The notes: generated by a model not told the origin, from the letters alone. A stretch of DNA of 64,000 nucleotides from Atrichornis clamosus (GCA_013400975.1 WBMZ01010248.1:144996-208995); one strand, 5' to 3'. Numbered from the stretch's first letter, positions 24,905-37,294 are shown. Numbers and translations: made by a program.

Positions 24905-27900
24905 AAAACTTCAAAGATACAACCCTTGCACATCCATTCACCCCTCTGATCTTACAGTTCCTGTCTGATATCTACAGGAGAGCACAGAGGCTTCCAAATC
25001 ACAGCACAGTCTTTGAGGGCACCCAGCCCATAAAAGCTCAGAGCACAGTCAGAAGGACATTTCTACCAGCTTAGTGGCTCACAAACAGACCCCCACTTAG
25101 GAAAAATTAAGTAAAATTAGCACATTTCTTTTTGGATATGCTAATTACCATGAGACAGCATTGTGGTGAACATCTTTAATGTGCATTTTGGCACACTGCA
25201 AACCTCCCCAAACCGTTTTGTAACTATGACCCAAAAGGCAGGTGTACCTTGTCTAGTGATCCACCTAAATGATTCTGTTCCTACAAAAACCAGACTCATT
25301 ATCTTAACAGCCAGGACAAACAGTGATCAGGGCACTGGCAATATTGAGTCTCAACAGCACTTCCACCTTCTCAAGACCAAGACAGAAAACTAAATTTACT
25401 GTTACAGAAAGTAGGTTACAACTTCTCACAGACACATGAAGCAGAGGAAAACATTAATGTCCCATTACATAAATGTCTTATCAAGATACAATATAAAAGA
25501 TGGAAAACATCAAAAATAGATAAAACCAGATCCAAGTCTAAACACAACACAGAGCAAAGTTTTCCATGAAGTACCTGCAGCTTTTTCTGCAAAGAATCAG
25601 TGAGCATAAACAAAGGTTGCTGTTTATAGGAAAACCAAAAAATGTGTGTCCAGGAAACACCTGGAGTCTTTCACCCTTCTGCTCTCCTACATGACAGCGC
25701 CCATTTCCCCAAGTTTTCTTTTAACCAGAAAATATCTTATCACCAAAGCAAAAGTATTTAACTTGATGCACAATTTTTCACAAAGCTATCAGAAAACTAG
25801 AATATTCTATTCATAATGAAAATTTAAATTAAAAAATTGCTATGTATATCTCAGAGCAAGGTAGGGAGCTATTAATTTAACAGATAATTCTAGTTTTATA
25901 ATTGAAAAACCTTTTCTCTCTGTTTTTTTAACCCCATTAAATCTCCCTGCACATTGTTGGTCCTAAAACCCAATGCAGTGTGACAGTGGCTCAATCAGCA
26001 GCTAACAACATTAAAGTTCACAGCCCACTATTTTTAGTTCAGCCTTGCTTTGTGTAATGGAAAAAAAAGACAAAATGTAGAAGTTCAGTCTCAAGACAGA
26101 TTTTAAAATTATCTCTATAGTTTTCCTGCAACTAAATTTGTTTCAAAGCAAGTGGTAGAAAAATGACCCAGAAGTTCTGTCCAATCTGAGCAGCAGTGCC
26201 AGTTACATACCAAAAAATGGGATATTAAAGTGATATGAAAATTGAAATTTAAAAAAGGTGGGGAAGGTAAGGTTCCAGGTTTAAAACTCCAAAGATCTAT
26301 GATATCTAATATACAGTGACTGGCATTTTTAAGTTACCTTTTACTCCTTCATATACTCTAGTGTTTAAGAGCTCATCACAAATCAAAGTGGTGGGGAGAA
26401 AGATAAGAATTCCTGATTCCATGTCAGAGATGACTTAGAACTCAGTACACAGCAGATGGAACTTCCACCTTTCCTCTGGTAACACACACAAAAGGTGCAA
26501 GTTCACGAGGTCCAGGAGACATTAACTCAGTTTATTTCCCAGCTGACCTAATGATTATCTCTTCCTCCATGAAGCACATTTTCAGCTGGGCTATGAAGCA
26601 GAAAAAAACCACTCATAGCACCGATTGTCTCTAATTCTCAGGCCCATCATATAATTAAACCATCCATCTGATCTTTTGCTTGTATGTCCTTTAACACATA
26701 AAACCAAAATACTAATATATAAATCACTAACTTAAAAGTATTTGCCATTCCATTTGCAAATCACATCATTCCTATCATTTTTAGTCATCCTAAATATGTC
26801 ATATATTGTAGCTTCATTAAAATAAAAATATATACAATGCATAAAACTTCAAACAAAATAGCTTTTGCTTTGGATTGTTTTTCCCAGTGCACCATTCAGA
26901 GAAAATATTATAACACACTGCAAAAGGGCAATACATTACATTTGCAGAGGGATCTTTTATTTGTCTTTGAGATTATTAATGATGAAGAAATGCTCCAAGA
27001 GCAGACCTCACCAACAACTGAGAGGATGATAGGAAGAACCTTGCAAGACAGAAATAAACAGCACTGGGAAACTTCTGGACAAAACTAAGGGTGAAAAATA
27101 CGGAATAAACACTCACCACCTACGCTAATGTGGGTTAAGGTAACTCACACCATCACTCATCACTGACACTGTGACCATCACAGGGTGAGGCAGCAACCAG
27201 GTGTTTAGGGTGGGCAGAAGGCTCTATCTTTATGACATAATAAAAAAGTGATGATTAAGACAAAAATATTACATTCAAAGTACACTGAACACACCTCAAA
27301 CCCAGACCAAAGTGCATGATTATTACTGTAGGTGCAAAGCAAATGTATTTTTCAAAGGTATTTTTCACGCCTGTTTTCCAGTGGATAACCCACAAACAGT
27401 CAATGATGTTGTGGAGTTGTTTTTAGGGAGAACAAACATGTATGTCAGGATATTTGCAAAAATACCCCAAACCCTTAAGTATTTAACTGTTAATTTGTAG
27501 GCCAATAATTCTTCATGCTTTGTTAAGCTTACTACTTATTTTCCAACTGGCTCCCACGGAGAGGAAAAGAGCAGCTATTATCAACAGGCTGGCAACAATT
27601 ACAGCCTGAGCAGTAGGAACATATGAGGCTGCTTGGAGGTTCCCACCCATCACTTCAAGAGAAAGGGAAAAAGCCAAGAAGGGTATTTATTTCAGCTAGT
27701 CAAAATAAAAATGCATCCAGGAGTTGTCTAAAATCCGCATTTTAAAGGGTTTTTAACACTAGAGAAAGCACCAAGGGATGACCGAAATCACTGAAGACAG
27801 TGCCTGTTCTGCTGTTACTTTTCGTTAGCAATACATCAGAATTAATTTTGTGAGGCCAAGCGATGGCAATTTAACCCTAACAAGAAATCATAATCCTATT

Positions 27901-28534
27901 GGAAATTAAAGGGATTAAACACACTGAACATCACTACATGTCAAAGGGCAAACTAACCTCTGCCTCGATTAGCCAACCCTTTCTGAAATCCTGTATCCCA
28001 GAATTGTAACACAGGGCAATCACACTGTCCATGGTCTGTGCTGCCCCTTCCCTTGGCTACACATCCCACACACTCCCCCTCAAGCCAGTACCAGCACTTA
28101 TCTGATCATACACTGAACTAATCTAGGCCGCAGCTACCCCAGAGGAAAATATATCATTAATTTCCATCCAGGTCAGCTCCCTGATGTCTCTTTCCAGCTG
28201 CTCACATGAGTTCCAGTGGCAGCGGAAAAGCAGAGGAGATGAGAAGGGTCAGCGGGGCAGGACCGCAGCCTCCCCAGTTTAGAGCAGCTAGAGCTCTCAA
28301 GGAACTCACTCTCTATCAGCTTTACCAAAAGCAGCAGTTCTGTGCCACTTCATATTTCATGGAGGACAAAGTTTACAGAGCGTCTGCAACTGAAAGTACT
28401 GGAAAGAACACCTGGCATGGGAGCTGCTTCCCAAAACAAGAGCTCAGGCAGGACCTGGCACGATCCATTAGTAGCTGCGACACAGAACCTCCCAGATTCC
28501 CTCTGTACTTGCTGCACTCACTTCCACCACTTAA

Positions 28535-28558
28535 ATATGTGTGTGTGTGTATACATGT
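28535..28558. repeat. GT microsatellite
   Basis: ATGTGTGTGTGTGTATACATG, a short GT run. Confidence 0.9.
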
Positions 28559-29489
28559 ATCTCCGAAGAATTCTGTCTGATCCATAAACAACAAAGATCG
28601 GGCTTGACTGACTGGGAGCTCAACCTTTCTTGGGTATTTAAGTGCCTGCTACCTTCACACCCAGTGCTCCCCACGACACCAGTTAGCTCTCCACTCAGGA
28701 AAGTTATCTGCATCTCTAGCAACCAATACTGTTTTATTTTCCTCTGTTAAATAGGTTTTAATGTACTTCAGTATTATCACAGACAACAATATCTCTAACG
28801 TATTTCTGAACATAGCAGTAACATACTGTGGTATTTCTTCATCTTGAAAATGCATTGAAACCAACATACCCTAAGCTTTAAAAAAAATAATTTACGTGGT
28901 AACCAGTAATGCACAGAAGATCAAAACTTGGCCCAAAGACTCCTCTGCCAGGTAACTGAAGCCAAAAATAAAATGCTCAGCTACAAAGAAATGGAATCCT
29001 GCCAAGTTAATTTTATACAAAACCACACCAAGTAAGAGGGCAATACACCAAGGAGAGAATTGGATTTCCAATCTCTCATCTTTTCTGTGAAAGACGTACA
29101 ACACCGACAGCACAGATGGCACTGACTCAGTCCTAATCAAAACTAATGAAGTTGAACTTGATACATAACCCTTTAATGAGCAGAATGTATTTTTGTTTGC
29201 CCATCCATTTGAAAGCTATCACACAGAAATAAGATCATTTAGCCAGCACAACAAATGCACAATGTATCATAACAGAGGTAGTATTTTGTGAACACCTGAG
29301 AAAGTTTGTAGCAAATTATGAAATATAGAGACGTAATTGAATTGTGGGTGACCTTCTTGTCCCAATATAAAGATCAACTGGCATCACATACTATTCATCT
29401 TTAAAGGAAGAAGTCTTGTTCAGTTTCATTATTTTAAAAAGAAACTTTATAAGGCAACACACTTTGAAAAAACCCCCATCATTAGCATT

Positions 29490-30596
29490 TGTCTTTGTTT
29501 GAAAGAGAGATGTCTGCCAAGGAAGGCGGGAAGCTTCCTGAAATGGAAAGATGACCCCTCCCTCCGAGTTGCTGTAACTTCAAAATTACGGCGCTTCCAA
29601 GCACAAATGTGGGAAAAGGAGTAACAGTTCTTTACTAAAATGTATATATGTAACAGGACAGCACAAACAACAACAACAACAACAACAACCAGGAACAGAC
29701 TGTTCCCACCTGCCATGCAGTTTCCCCTGTGGTGTAGCTATGCCCACACCCGGCAGGGGGCGCTGGTGAGGTGGGAAGGCTGCAGTGCCTCCCCTCAGGG
29801 GGCGCTGGTGGGGCAGGCGGGGCAGAGGGGCTGCCATGACACCCCACGGCCTCAGGGGGCGCTGGTGGGGCAGGCAGGGCAGAGGGGCGGCCATGACACC
29901 CCACGGCCTCAGAGGGTGCTGGTGGGGCAGGTGGGGCAGGGGGGCTGCCATGACACCCCGCGGCCTCAGGGGGCGCTGGTGAGATCTCAAGAACTGCCTC
30001 AGGGTAATGGCAGCCTCACAGCAGGACAGAGATGGTGGAGGGCAGGAGGGGCCTCGGCTTTCCCTGGGCTCTCACGTGTCCAGTGCGGTGTCCTGGTGAT
30101 GGCAGCAGCCAAGGTCTCAGGCAACAGGCAGCTGGGGTCCTCTCTCCAGAGGACGCGAGGAGGTGGGGGATCCTGTTTCCCCTGGAAAAATCCATGCAGA
30201 TGGGGAGAGTCTCCCCGCGATGGCAAGTACTGAAAAGTCCCAGTCAGCCAGCAGCTCCTGCAAGCAGCGGGCTTACCAACGGTATGGAGGGAGAAGCAGC
30301 AAGGAAAATTCCACAGCAGTACCGAGCCCCCAAGCAGGAGAAATCTAGCACCCAAAACCACAACCGTCTGCTCTCCAAGCTGGACAAAGACTGCCTACCT
30401 CCAGCTAAGAAACTGCCAAACCCCAGTTCAGTCCTTGGCTCCAGTGGACTGTTAGAGCCATTCCAGTGGTATGGCAGAGTCATCAGCTACACCTTTTGTT
30501 CAATCAATCACCTGATCCCCAAGGCGCTCGCCTCTCCTCCCCCTCAGCGTCCTCTCAAATGGGAGAAAATTCACTGAAAAGCTCAAACCCACAACA
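29490..30596. mobile_element. Complete LTR element (class III ERV-type solo LTR) with target-site duplication
   Basis: Begins TGTCTTTGTTTG and ends AAACCCACAACA, that is TG...CA with imperfect inverted termini. It is flanked on both sides by the 5-bp direct repeat GCATT (29485-29489 and 30597-30601). A 5-bp duplication fits class III (ERVL-like) integration. The first 200 bp match, in inverted orientation, the LTR at 31241-31477. It contains a CAA repeat (about 29667-29690) and a 57-bp tandem array (29754-29990). No gag, pol or env reading frame is present; open frames on both strands across the array arise because 57 is a multiple of 3. Transcriptional orientation is not determined. Confidence 0.8.
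29754..29990 (+). repeat. 57-bp tandem repeat array with CTCF-core-like motifs
   Basis: The 10-mer CAGGGGGCGC occurs at 29754, 29796, 29853 and 29967, with a diverged copy (CAGAGGGTGC) at 29910. The last four are spaced exactly 57 bp; the first lies 42 bp before the second. Each repeat also carries GCTGGTGGGGCAGG and GCCATGACACCCC. The 10-mer plus the following T fits the 3' half of the CTCF consensus (YAGRKGGCRSY); the CCAS portion is not well matched. It lies inside the LTR element at 29490-30596. Confidence 0.85.
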
Positions 30597-31240
30597 GCAT
30601 TTAAATTCATATATTGCACATACACGGGGAAAATGACGGTAATGACTTAGATGACATTTCACTTTGCTGGCAGCTACAGAATTACAATCTTCATGCTTGA
30701 GGGTCAGAGAGAAATGAGGAAAACATGGATTAAGTGAACAGACTTACTCCCCATCTAGATCACTATGTCAGTGCTGCATACAATTCAAAATGAAAAAATG
30801 TATTTTTATTGGATTGTCTTTAATTCTTTTCAAAATAAAAATCTAGAAGACTTCGTAAAAACAGTATTACTCACAAGGAGACAGAATCAGTGCATGGCTC
30901 ACATTAAACCAAAAACTAAATCATTAACAAAATTATACAACAGGCTTTAATTGTCAACAAGATGCAGCAAGAAAATTCACCTCCAGCACAGATTAGGCAC
31001 AGTGCATTTATGCCTCCATTCTGAGTTATCGACAGCCCTGTGTCTCCAGTTCCATATTATTCCATGAAACCAAGGCTGTGCTGCTCAAGGCACGAAGAGA
31101 AGCAGAGGGAGGCTCTGGCACAGCAGCACTGGCACCTGGTTCAGCACCTGGCAAACACCTGCACGGCACTGAAGAGGCAGGAGTAGCTAGAGGGTAGGGA
31201 AATTTCCTTGGATAATACAAAAAACTTCAGGTAATCTCTT

Positions 31241-31477
31241 TGTCCTGGGTTACAATATAGGGTGTAACCAAAACTATGTATTCTACTGTTACTGGTCTTT
31301 GTTTTTGTTGTTGTTTGTTCTGCTGTGTCACATATATATATTCTAGTAAAGAACTGTTATTCCTTTTGTGCTCATAAACCCCACAATTTCAAAGTTACAA
31401 TTATTTGAGGTCATCCCTTCCATTTCCAGAAAAGTTCCTGCCTTCCTTGGCAGATGTCTGTCTTTCAAACCAAGACA
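31241..31477. mobile_element. Short solo LTR, inverted relative to the 29490 element
   Basis: Starts TGTCCTGGGTTA and ends AAACCAAGACA, giving TG...CA ends that are inverted repeats of each other with two mismatches. The flanking 5-mers CTCTT and CTCTC look like a target-site duplication with one mismatch. Its reverse complement aligns with 29490-29710, including the GATGTCTGCCAAGGAAGG stretch, the AACAGTTCTTTACTA stretch and the CAA-type repeat. At 237 bp it lacks the 57-bp array and the distal 0.8 kb of its larger relative. Confidence 0.75.
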
Positions 31478-32029
31478 CTCTCCTTATCCTTCCTCCTCAC
31501 AGGCTCCTATCAGCCAGGCACCTGGATCTGCAGGACTGCAGGCATCCGACTGCACAAGTTCCATTGCTTTGGTATGAAACAATTCTATGAAATATTTCTT
31601 AGAGCTTTTTATACAAGTGCCATCAAACCTCAAACCAACCATACACACTTAGGTTAAACACTGAACAAAACCATGTTTCTTCTGATCTGATTTTAAATGA
31701 AAAATAAAACAAACAAAACCCCAAACTTCATGATGAAAACAGTAAAATTAGCAATTTTACCACCCTGCCTCACTGAATTCCTCTTGTGCAAACAAGAGTG
31801 AGAAGCACAGTACAACAGATACCACTAATAAAATAAAAATACCCTGTTAGCATTTTTATTAATTATCTTCATAAACATATACTGTGCCTTGCAATTAAAA
31901 TTCTGTGTGCCTGAGTTGCCATGGCAGCACAACTTCCGCAGCACAATAAATTCTTTCAGCTCAGCCAGGGCCAAGGCCACAAAGCTGGAGGCAGGCTGAA
32001 TTTGGAAGGTTTCGGGGCAACCAGCAGAG

Positions 32030-32381
32030 ACAGGGCAGAGATTATGAGGAAAAAATAGCTTCCACTGGATAGAAAATGCAGGAATCGATATTAAGCGAGC
32101 CTTTGGCGTTTCCAGGGTGACTTCTGAGGAATGCAAATTCTGAGTTATTTTTCTTTTTTTCCCCCATCTGAAATTGCCTTCCCAGTGCCCTAATAGCTAA
32201 AAACAACCCTGACAGACTTTTTGGGCAGCGTTCACCTCGGGCAGCTCGGCTGGAGCTATAAATAGTGCTGCTGCCATCTGCCACCCTATTCCACACTATC
32301 CCTGTGCCGCCAGCGCTGCCAGCGCACGGCCGGACCCTCTGCCAGGCTTGCAGGACTACACTGTGAGGCACAGATAATGAG
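32030..32381 (+). promoter_or_regulatory. Candidate enhancer or promoter with exon-like stretch
   Basis: Compact cluster of motifs in otherwise bland intron: octamer ATGCAAAT at 32131-32138, and CTATAAATAG at 32256-32265, which fits both a TATA box and the MEF2 consensus YTAWWWWTAR. An E-box-like CATCTG is at 32275-32280. A CpG-rich stretch (32305-32340) then ends in a good plus-strand splice donor, ATGAG/GTGAGG, with the last exon base at 32381. This would fit a conserved intronic enhancer, or a TATA-driven plus-strand transcript starting near 32290 antisense to RABGAP1L. No protein is recognised in it. Confidence 0.35.
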
Positions 32382-33042
32382 GTGAGGAGCAAAAACGGGA
32401 CTGCTGTAATTAACTGCTGCTTTGGTAGTCATTACTGTAAAGAAACGGGACGAATGCTAAGAGAATCTGTCAAAGTACAATTAATATTAATGTGTACAGT
32501 GTGCAGGCGCTTCTCTTACTGTAGAGTTCAGACACAGTTCCTCACAATGACACCATCCTTGCTTTCAGTTTCATAGGAATTAGTAATAGGTAAAAATAAA
32601 CCTTAAATATCAACTGCAGTAGCCAAAAATAATCCAGTTGGGGAGCCAAAACTAATGCTCTGATTGAGTCAGAACCAAGAACCTGGAGCCAGGGAAGAGA
32701 CCAGGGTTTGTCCTCTCCTGCCCAGCCCTTTTCCTCTGTCCACCATCCCCACACCAGCACAGACACCAGGGCAGACCCTGTTACTGCTGTTGCAAGACAG
32801 AAAATGACAGGAAAGCATCTTTACCCTTCCAGAGTCGTCCAGACAGCTCAGAATTTCAGAAGCAAACCCTGTTGGCATGTCTGCAGTTCAACACCTTTCA
32901 CACAATACACACTCTGTGGAACAATGTGACCACCATGGCTGAGAAACACCTGATTTCACTGCAAAATACACTGCACTGAAGCTGACTACAAAATGATTCT
33001 CTGGCACTGCTAAATAACATTGCTAATTTGGGGAAAGGCATT

Positions 33043-33187
33043 ATATTGGAAGTGTTCAAGGCCACGCTGCACGGGGCCCTGACCAACCTGGTCTAGTGGA
33101 AGATATCCCTGTCCATGGGAGGGGTTTGGAACCAGAGGAGCTCCAAAACGTCCCTTCCAAACCAAACCGTTCCATGGTTCTATGATA
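33043..33187 (+). mobile_element. CR1 3' fragment
   Basis: GGAAGTGTTCAAGGCCACGC, CCCTGTCCATGGGAGGGG, GTCCCTTCCAAACC and TTCCATGGTTCTATGAT are the standard CR1 3' blocks in order. Confidence 0.9.
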
Positions 33188-33540
33188 CTTGATTTTTTTT
33201 TTCTTTCTGATTAAATACTTTGGGGCTTGATTCTGCTCTTACTGTGGTCAAAGGCAGAACTGCCACTGATTTACTGTGCTACCACCACACTGTTCATAAA
33301 TAAAAGTGATCTCTACATAAAGATTTTGATATAATTATGCAGAAATTACATAAAATTCATCAATGTGTTTCTTGTATTTATAAATCTATCCTTGTAGAGT
33401 TGCAATCAATAGATTCAGAAAGCACACACTGCTAAATTTTTTTAATGGTGAGGTTCTGAGTACATTGGGTTCCCCAAAATTCTTGATGCTTTAAACACAG
33501 ATCCCTTGTTTCTCTGCTTGCTCATATTCATTCCATATGG

Positions 33541-33790
33541 CAGATCACAGGCAAACTGGTAATTCTTCTGTACTCAGCACTTGGGGTACTGCATGTGGAA
33601 CACTGTGTGCCCGGGGACAGGTTCCCCAGGTACATCGCTTGTTTTAAGTACAAAGTGCAGAGGGAGCAGCAGAGATCCACCAGGATGGCTTGAGGCTGAA
33701 GCCTGTGACATGAGGAAAGGCCAGGACTGCTTGGTTTAAGCAGGGAAAGAGAAGGCCAAAGTGCAAGCCAACTGCAGTCTATCAAGGAGG
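33541..33790 (+). mobile_element. Degenerate CR1 fragment
   Basis: TACTCAGCACTTGGGGTACTGCATG, CAGCAGAGATCCACCAGGATGG and GAAAGGCCAGGACTG resemble the older CR1 block upstream of the 3' UTR. Diverged and without the terminus. Confidence 0.6.
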
Positions 33791-34932
33791 AGACATCCTT
33801 CTGTGTTTCTCTGTGTTCTATACTTATATAATCTTGGAGTCATTTAAGACAAGTACATTTTTCTGCAATTAGGGCATGGGTTGTTTTTAGCGGTACACTG
33901 GTGTTTTCTTTTGTAAGGGAAATTTTAATTTTTTATCATTTTGATACAAAAACTGGTTTGACATAAACCTTAACTGCCCAAAGCCTTTTCAGATAGAAAA
34001 AAAATAACACCAAGTGATAACCTTTTGTTTACCTATCAAGATCTTTGAATAACTGAGTAATTTTATAGCCTCTACATAAATGTCTCCAGCAGCTCTCAAA
34101 TCTACTTTTTAAGTGTTTTCCCACCAAATCAAGCAAAAGAGTTCCTAATGTTTTCCTAAAAGATCATGCTAATTGCATCATCCTGTGAAAATGCATTGTA
34201 AGCTCAACTTCACCAGCAGTCTTCCAGTTTTTTGGAGTCTGTCAAATTCTAAAGAAAATACATATTTCCTCTACCTACAAAATCTAACAGGTGCAGAATG
34301 GGAGTTGGAGTTTCAGACCTGTCTGTGCTGGGTTTTAAATGCCAGGAAGGGCCCAGTGAATTGCCAGCACATGGACTGCTCACACCAACAGCTTCGTGAG
34401 CACAGTTACACTAACACGACTGCCCTTCCCATTCACAAAGAAGATGTAAAAATAACAAAATCTCACTTACCCCAGGCTGTTCTCCTCTGAGACATGCTCT
34501 ACACGTGTACACTCATGCTGTGCAGTGATGGGACACTGGGAAGGCAGTGCACCAGCACAACAGCTTATCCAGAGCGGATTCAGAACTCCCCTGGGAGGTC
34601 TCTCAGGTTTTTCTAGACCAAGCTGTAGCTGGCTTAATTTAGTGACAACCACAGTCCTGCTCCCAGGGAAAGGCCTGACTGCATGTCCTCTAGACACCCC
34701 TGCCCCATCTTTGGCTGTGCCTCCTGACTGGACCCTGCAGGCAGACAAAGAAGCTTGTCCTGTCTCTGCATCTATTTAGGACCTCTGCTATAAAGGCTAG
34801 AGTTCTCCAAGAACACTTGGAGAAGGGAAGAAGGAATTGGTAAATGAAGATTCCACTTGAGAATCATGCTACTAACTCTGGCTGAAAGTCGCGTGCTGTG
34901 TGTGGTGAGAACATGTCCCAACTCAACTCTGG

Positions 34933-35115
34933 TTCATAGAATCACAGAATGGTTTGGGTTGGAAGGAACCCTGAAGCTCATCTTGTTCTAACCTTCCACT
35001 ACATGGTTGCTCCAAGCCCTGTCCAACCTAGCCTTGAACACTTCCAGGGGTGGGGCAGCCACAGCTTCTCTGGGCAACCTGTGCTAGAGCATCCTCAGAG
35101 GCACTGGTTCAGAAG
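34933..35115 (-). mobile_element. CR1 3' fragment
   Basis: TCATAGAATCACAGAATGG, GGTTGGAAGGAACC, TCCAAGCCCTGTCCAACC and CTTCTCTGGGCAACCTGTG are the reverse complement of the CR1 3' end. Confidence 0.93.
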
Positions 35116-35778
35116 GATGACAGCTGGAGATCAATACTTCTTCCCTGACAGCAGCCAGGATATTCCAAAACTTTCCCACTTCCTTTGTGTGAGCTTACAC
35201 CACCCCTGCCTGCACACAAAGATTAGTTTATGAGTAGTGAGGTACCCAGTGAGTAGTAGTCCCTTGAGTACCTACAAAGCAAGTAAGTAGGAGGAGATAG
35301 CAAATATTCACATTTACTTCTTACAAGGTAATCTTTCTGACAGGGTAATCTCTAATGTACTCTAACCCACGTACTGTTAACTTGCATACTCTTGACACTT
35401 TAAATATCCACTTTTGCTTCACATGGGAATTCGCCCCAGCAGCGGAGCCAGTGAAATAGGAACATGTCTCTTTTTAAGCTGCCAGCAGAACTGTAGTTTC
35501 TTATATGTGACTCTTCCAACGATTTTGTTTCAACTATATGTTCAGACTGCCAAATTGGATAAAAAGCATCCTTTACTTTTCATCTCATCCCTGAAAAGAT
35601 AAATTCACCTGCCTGAATAAGCAAAAAAAAAGCACAGATGAGGTTTCTTCCTAAGCACAGAGAAGTAAGAAGTCATGGAAAACTTGAGGTATAATCCACT
35701 AGTTTAAAAAACCCTCTGATCAGTACAGAAATAAACAGCCAAATTCATCTGCAATTTCAGAGCTCTTTGACTAAAACA

Positions 35779-36215
35779 GAATCACAGAGGTGTTGAGGTT
35801 GGAAGGGACCTCTGAAGATTGGCCAGTCCAAGCTCTGCTCACAGCAGGGTTACTCAGACCACATCAAGTCAGGGCTTGAGTATATCCAGGGATGGAGATT
35901 CAGCAGCCTGTTCCTTTATTTCACAATGCTCACAGTAATAAGCTGTTTCTGATCATTAAACAGAATATCCTGTATTTCAGTCTGTGCTCACTGCCTTTTG
36001 TCCTGTCACTGGGTAACACTGTGTTTGCTTTGCTTCCTTAACAGCCCGTCACCAGGTTTTTGTACACACGGGTAAGACCTCCCTGAGCTTTCTCTTCTGT
36101 GAGCTGAATGATCCCAGCTCTCAGCCTCTCCTTGGGCAATGGATGCTCCAAGCCCTTTATCACCTCTGTGCCCCTGTGCTGGACTTGGTGCAACAGGCCC
36201 TCGATGTGTATTTGC
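35779..36215 (-). mobile_element. CR1 3' fragment, about 430 bp
   Basis: AGAATCACAGAGGTGTTGAGG, GGAAGGGACCTCTG, TTTTGTCCTGTCACTGGG, GATCCCAGCTCTCAGCC and CCCCTGTGCTGGAC follow CR1 order on the minus strand. Confidence 0.9.
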
Positions 36216-37155
36216 CACTAACATTTAAAACCATGCACATGAGCACTTCATACGAGGTCACGTTTTATGAACATCTGCCTCTGCCTGGACATTGTGTCTT
36301 CCAAAATTGCAGCACTGCTATGAGTGGGTAAAACACACCAAGCTCACAAACCTTTTGAAATAGCATATTTCTTTAATGATGTCTGTATTTAGAGGAGACT
36401 AACAACGTTTTTTCCATTTCTGCATCAGACAAGAAGTTTCCATCACAGTCAGGTTTCCAGGCCAGAAACCAGTGTTTTGCTTGTAAAATACTAAGCCTGA
36501 AGCACTACGGGAGAGGAGCAGAACAAAAGGGTTTTATCATTATTTTTCATGCTTTAATTACCTTCATCAAATGCCATCTGAGACGAGCTATTTTTAAACC
36601 CTGCCACTGATTCTGTAACTACATTAACTTAACACAGATTTTATTCTTCTCTACTTACACAGGTCTATCCTAAATAATATATTTGTGTAGAAAGTACCAT
36701 AGGATATTTACGCATTAATCAATTTGGAAACAGCAACTTCCACAACTTGAGGTTAAAGTTGTCAGTTAAACATCCACAAATTATAAAAGAAAACCAAAGG
36801 ATACACTGAAATGATTTAGCAGGACAAAACACTTCAGTAGCAGGGATGAGTGGTCATTAAAAAGTTTGCTATTATGCGGTGAAAATACAATCTGTAATAG
36901 TGCAAATACAAATCAACATGGTGTCATTTATTATTACTTATGTGCTATCAGTTTTTATACATCCCTTGGGAAAATGAACAGAACACCTTTTCCTTTTTTT
37001 TTATCATCACTTTCAGAGTTAGTATCTGTCACTAAAATACTAATATTTGCTAAAAAGCAATGGAAGGTTATTAAATACTTTTATTAGATCATAATGACTG
37101 ATATGAAAAACTTTCAGTTTTACTTATCATCAAATTTGTAAGCAGGCTTCTTTAC

Positions 37156-37255
37156 CTTAGATAAATCTATATTCTGATTTAGGTGGAAGATAAGACTTTC
37201 TGGAGGCCCTGAATAAAAGGTGTCCAGCACTGAAACCATCTTCATCACTGAACTG
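37156..37255 (-). CDS. RABGAP1L: Candidate alternative N-terminal exon of a short RABGAP1L isoform
   Basis: Seen: on the minus strand, a pyrimidine-rich stretch ending TTTCAGCAG (tandem NAGNAG acceptor, exon starting at 37255 or 37252), then 100 nt with one frame open throughout, then a CTAAG/GTAAAG donor. One leading base is followed by 33 codons with two Met codons near the start (MKMVSVLDTF...) and an end reading NQNIDLSK. The exon ends in phase 0, so it splices in frame onto the DSAQES exon at 13259-13372. Inference: a short isoform starting inside the GPR52-bearing intron would keep both catalytic fingers but lack the PTB region and the first TBC helices. I believe short RABGAP1L isoforms are annotated in mammals but could not compare sequences. 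A CR1 insertion (37295-37690) ends about 40 bp upstream of the acceptor. The alternative is a chance exon-like segment. Confidence 0.6.
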
Positions 37256-37294
37256 CTGAAAGAAATTTAGAAGAAAAAACCCACAACCTCCCCA

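Noticed and set aside
26321..26437. Minus-strand 40-codon frame with a GTAACT donor-like site
   Set aside because: No acceptor, the frame simply runs to a stop, and no recognisable protein.
28206..28580. Plus-strand 124-codon frame
   Set aside because: Runs into the GT microsatellite and has no similarity I recognise.
29586..30233. Long overlapping open frames on both strands with 19-residue repeats
   Set aside because: They follow from the 57-bp array (a multiple of 3) lacking stops inside the LTR; no recognisable protein.
32042..32392. Minus-strand 116-codon frame over the regulatory block
   Set aside because: Probably open only because of GC-rich composition; no domain. Kept as a noncoding candidate instead.
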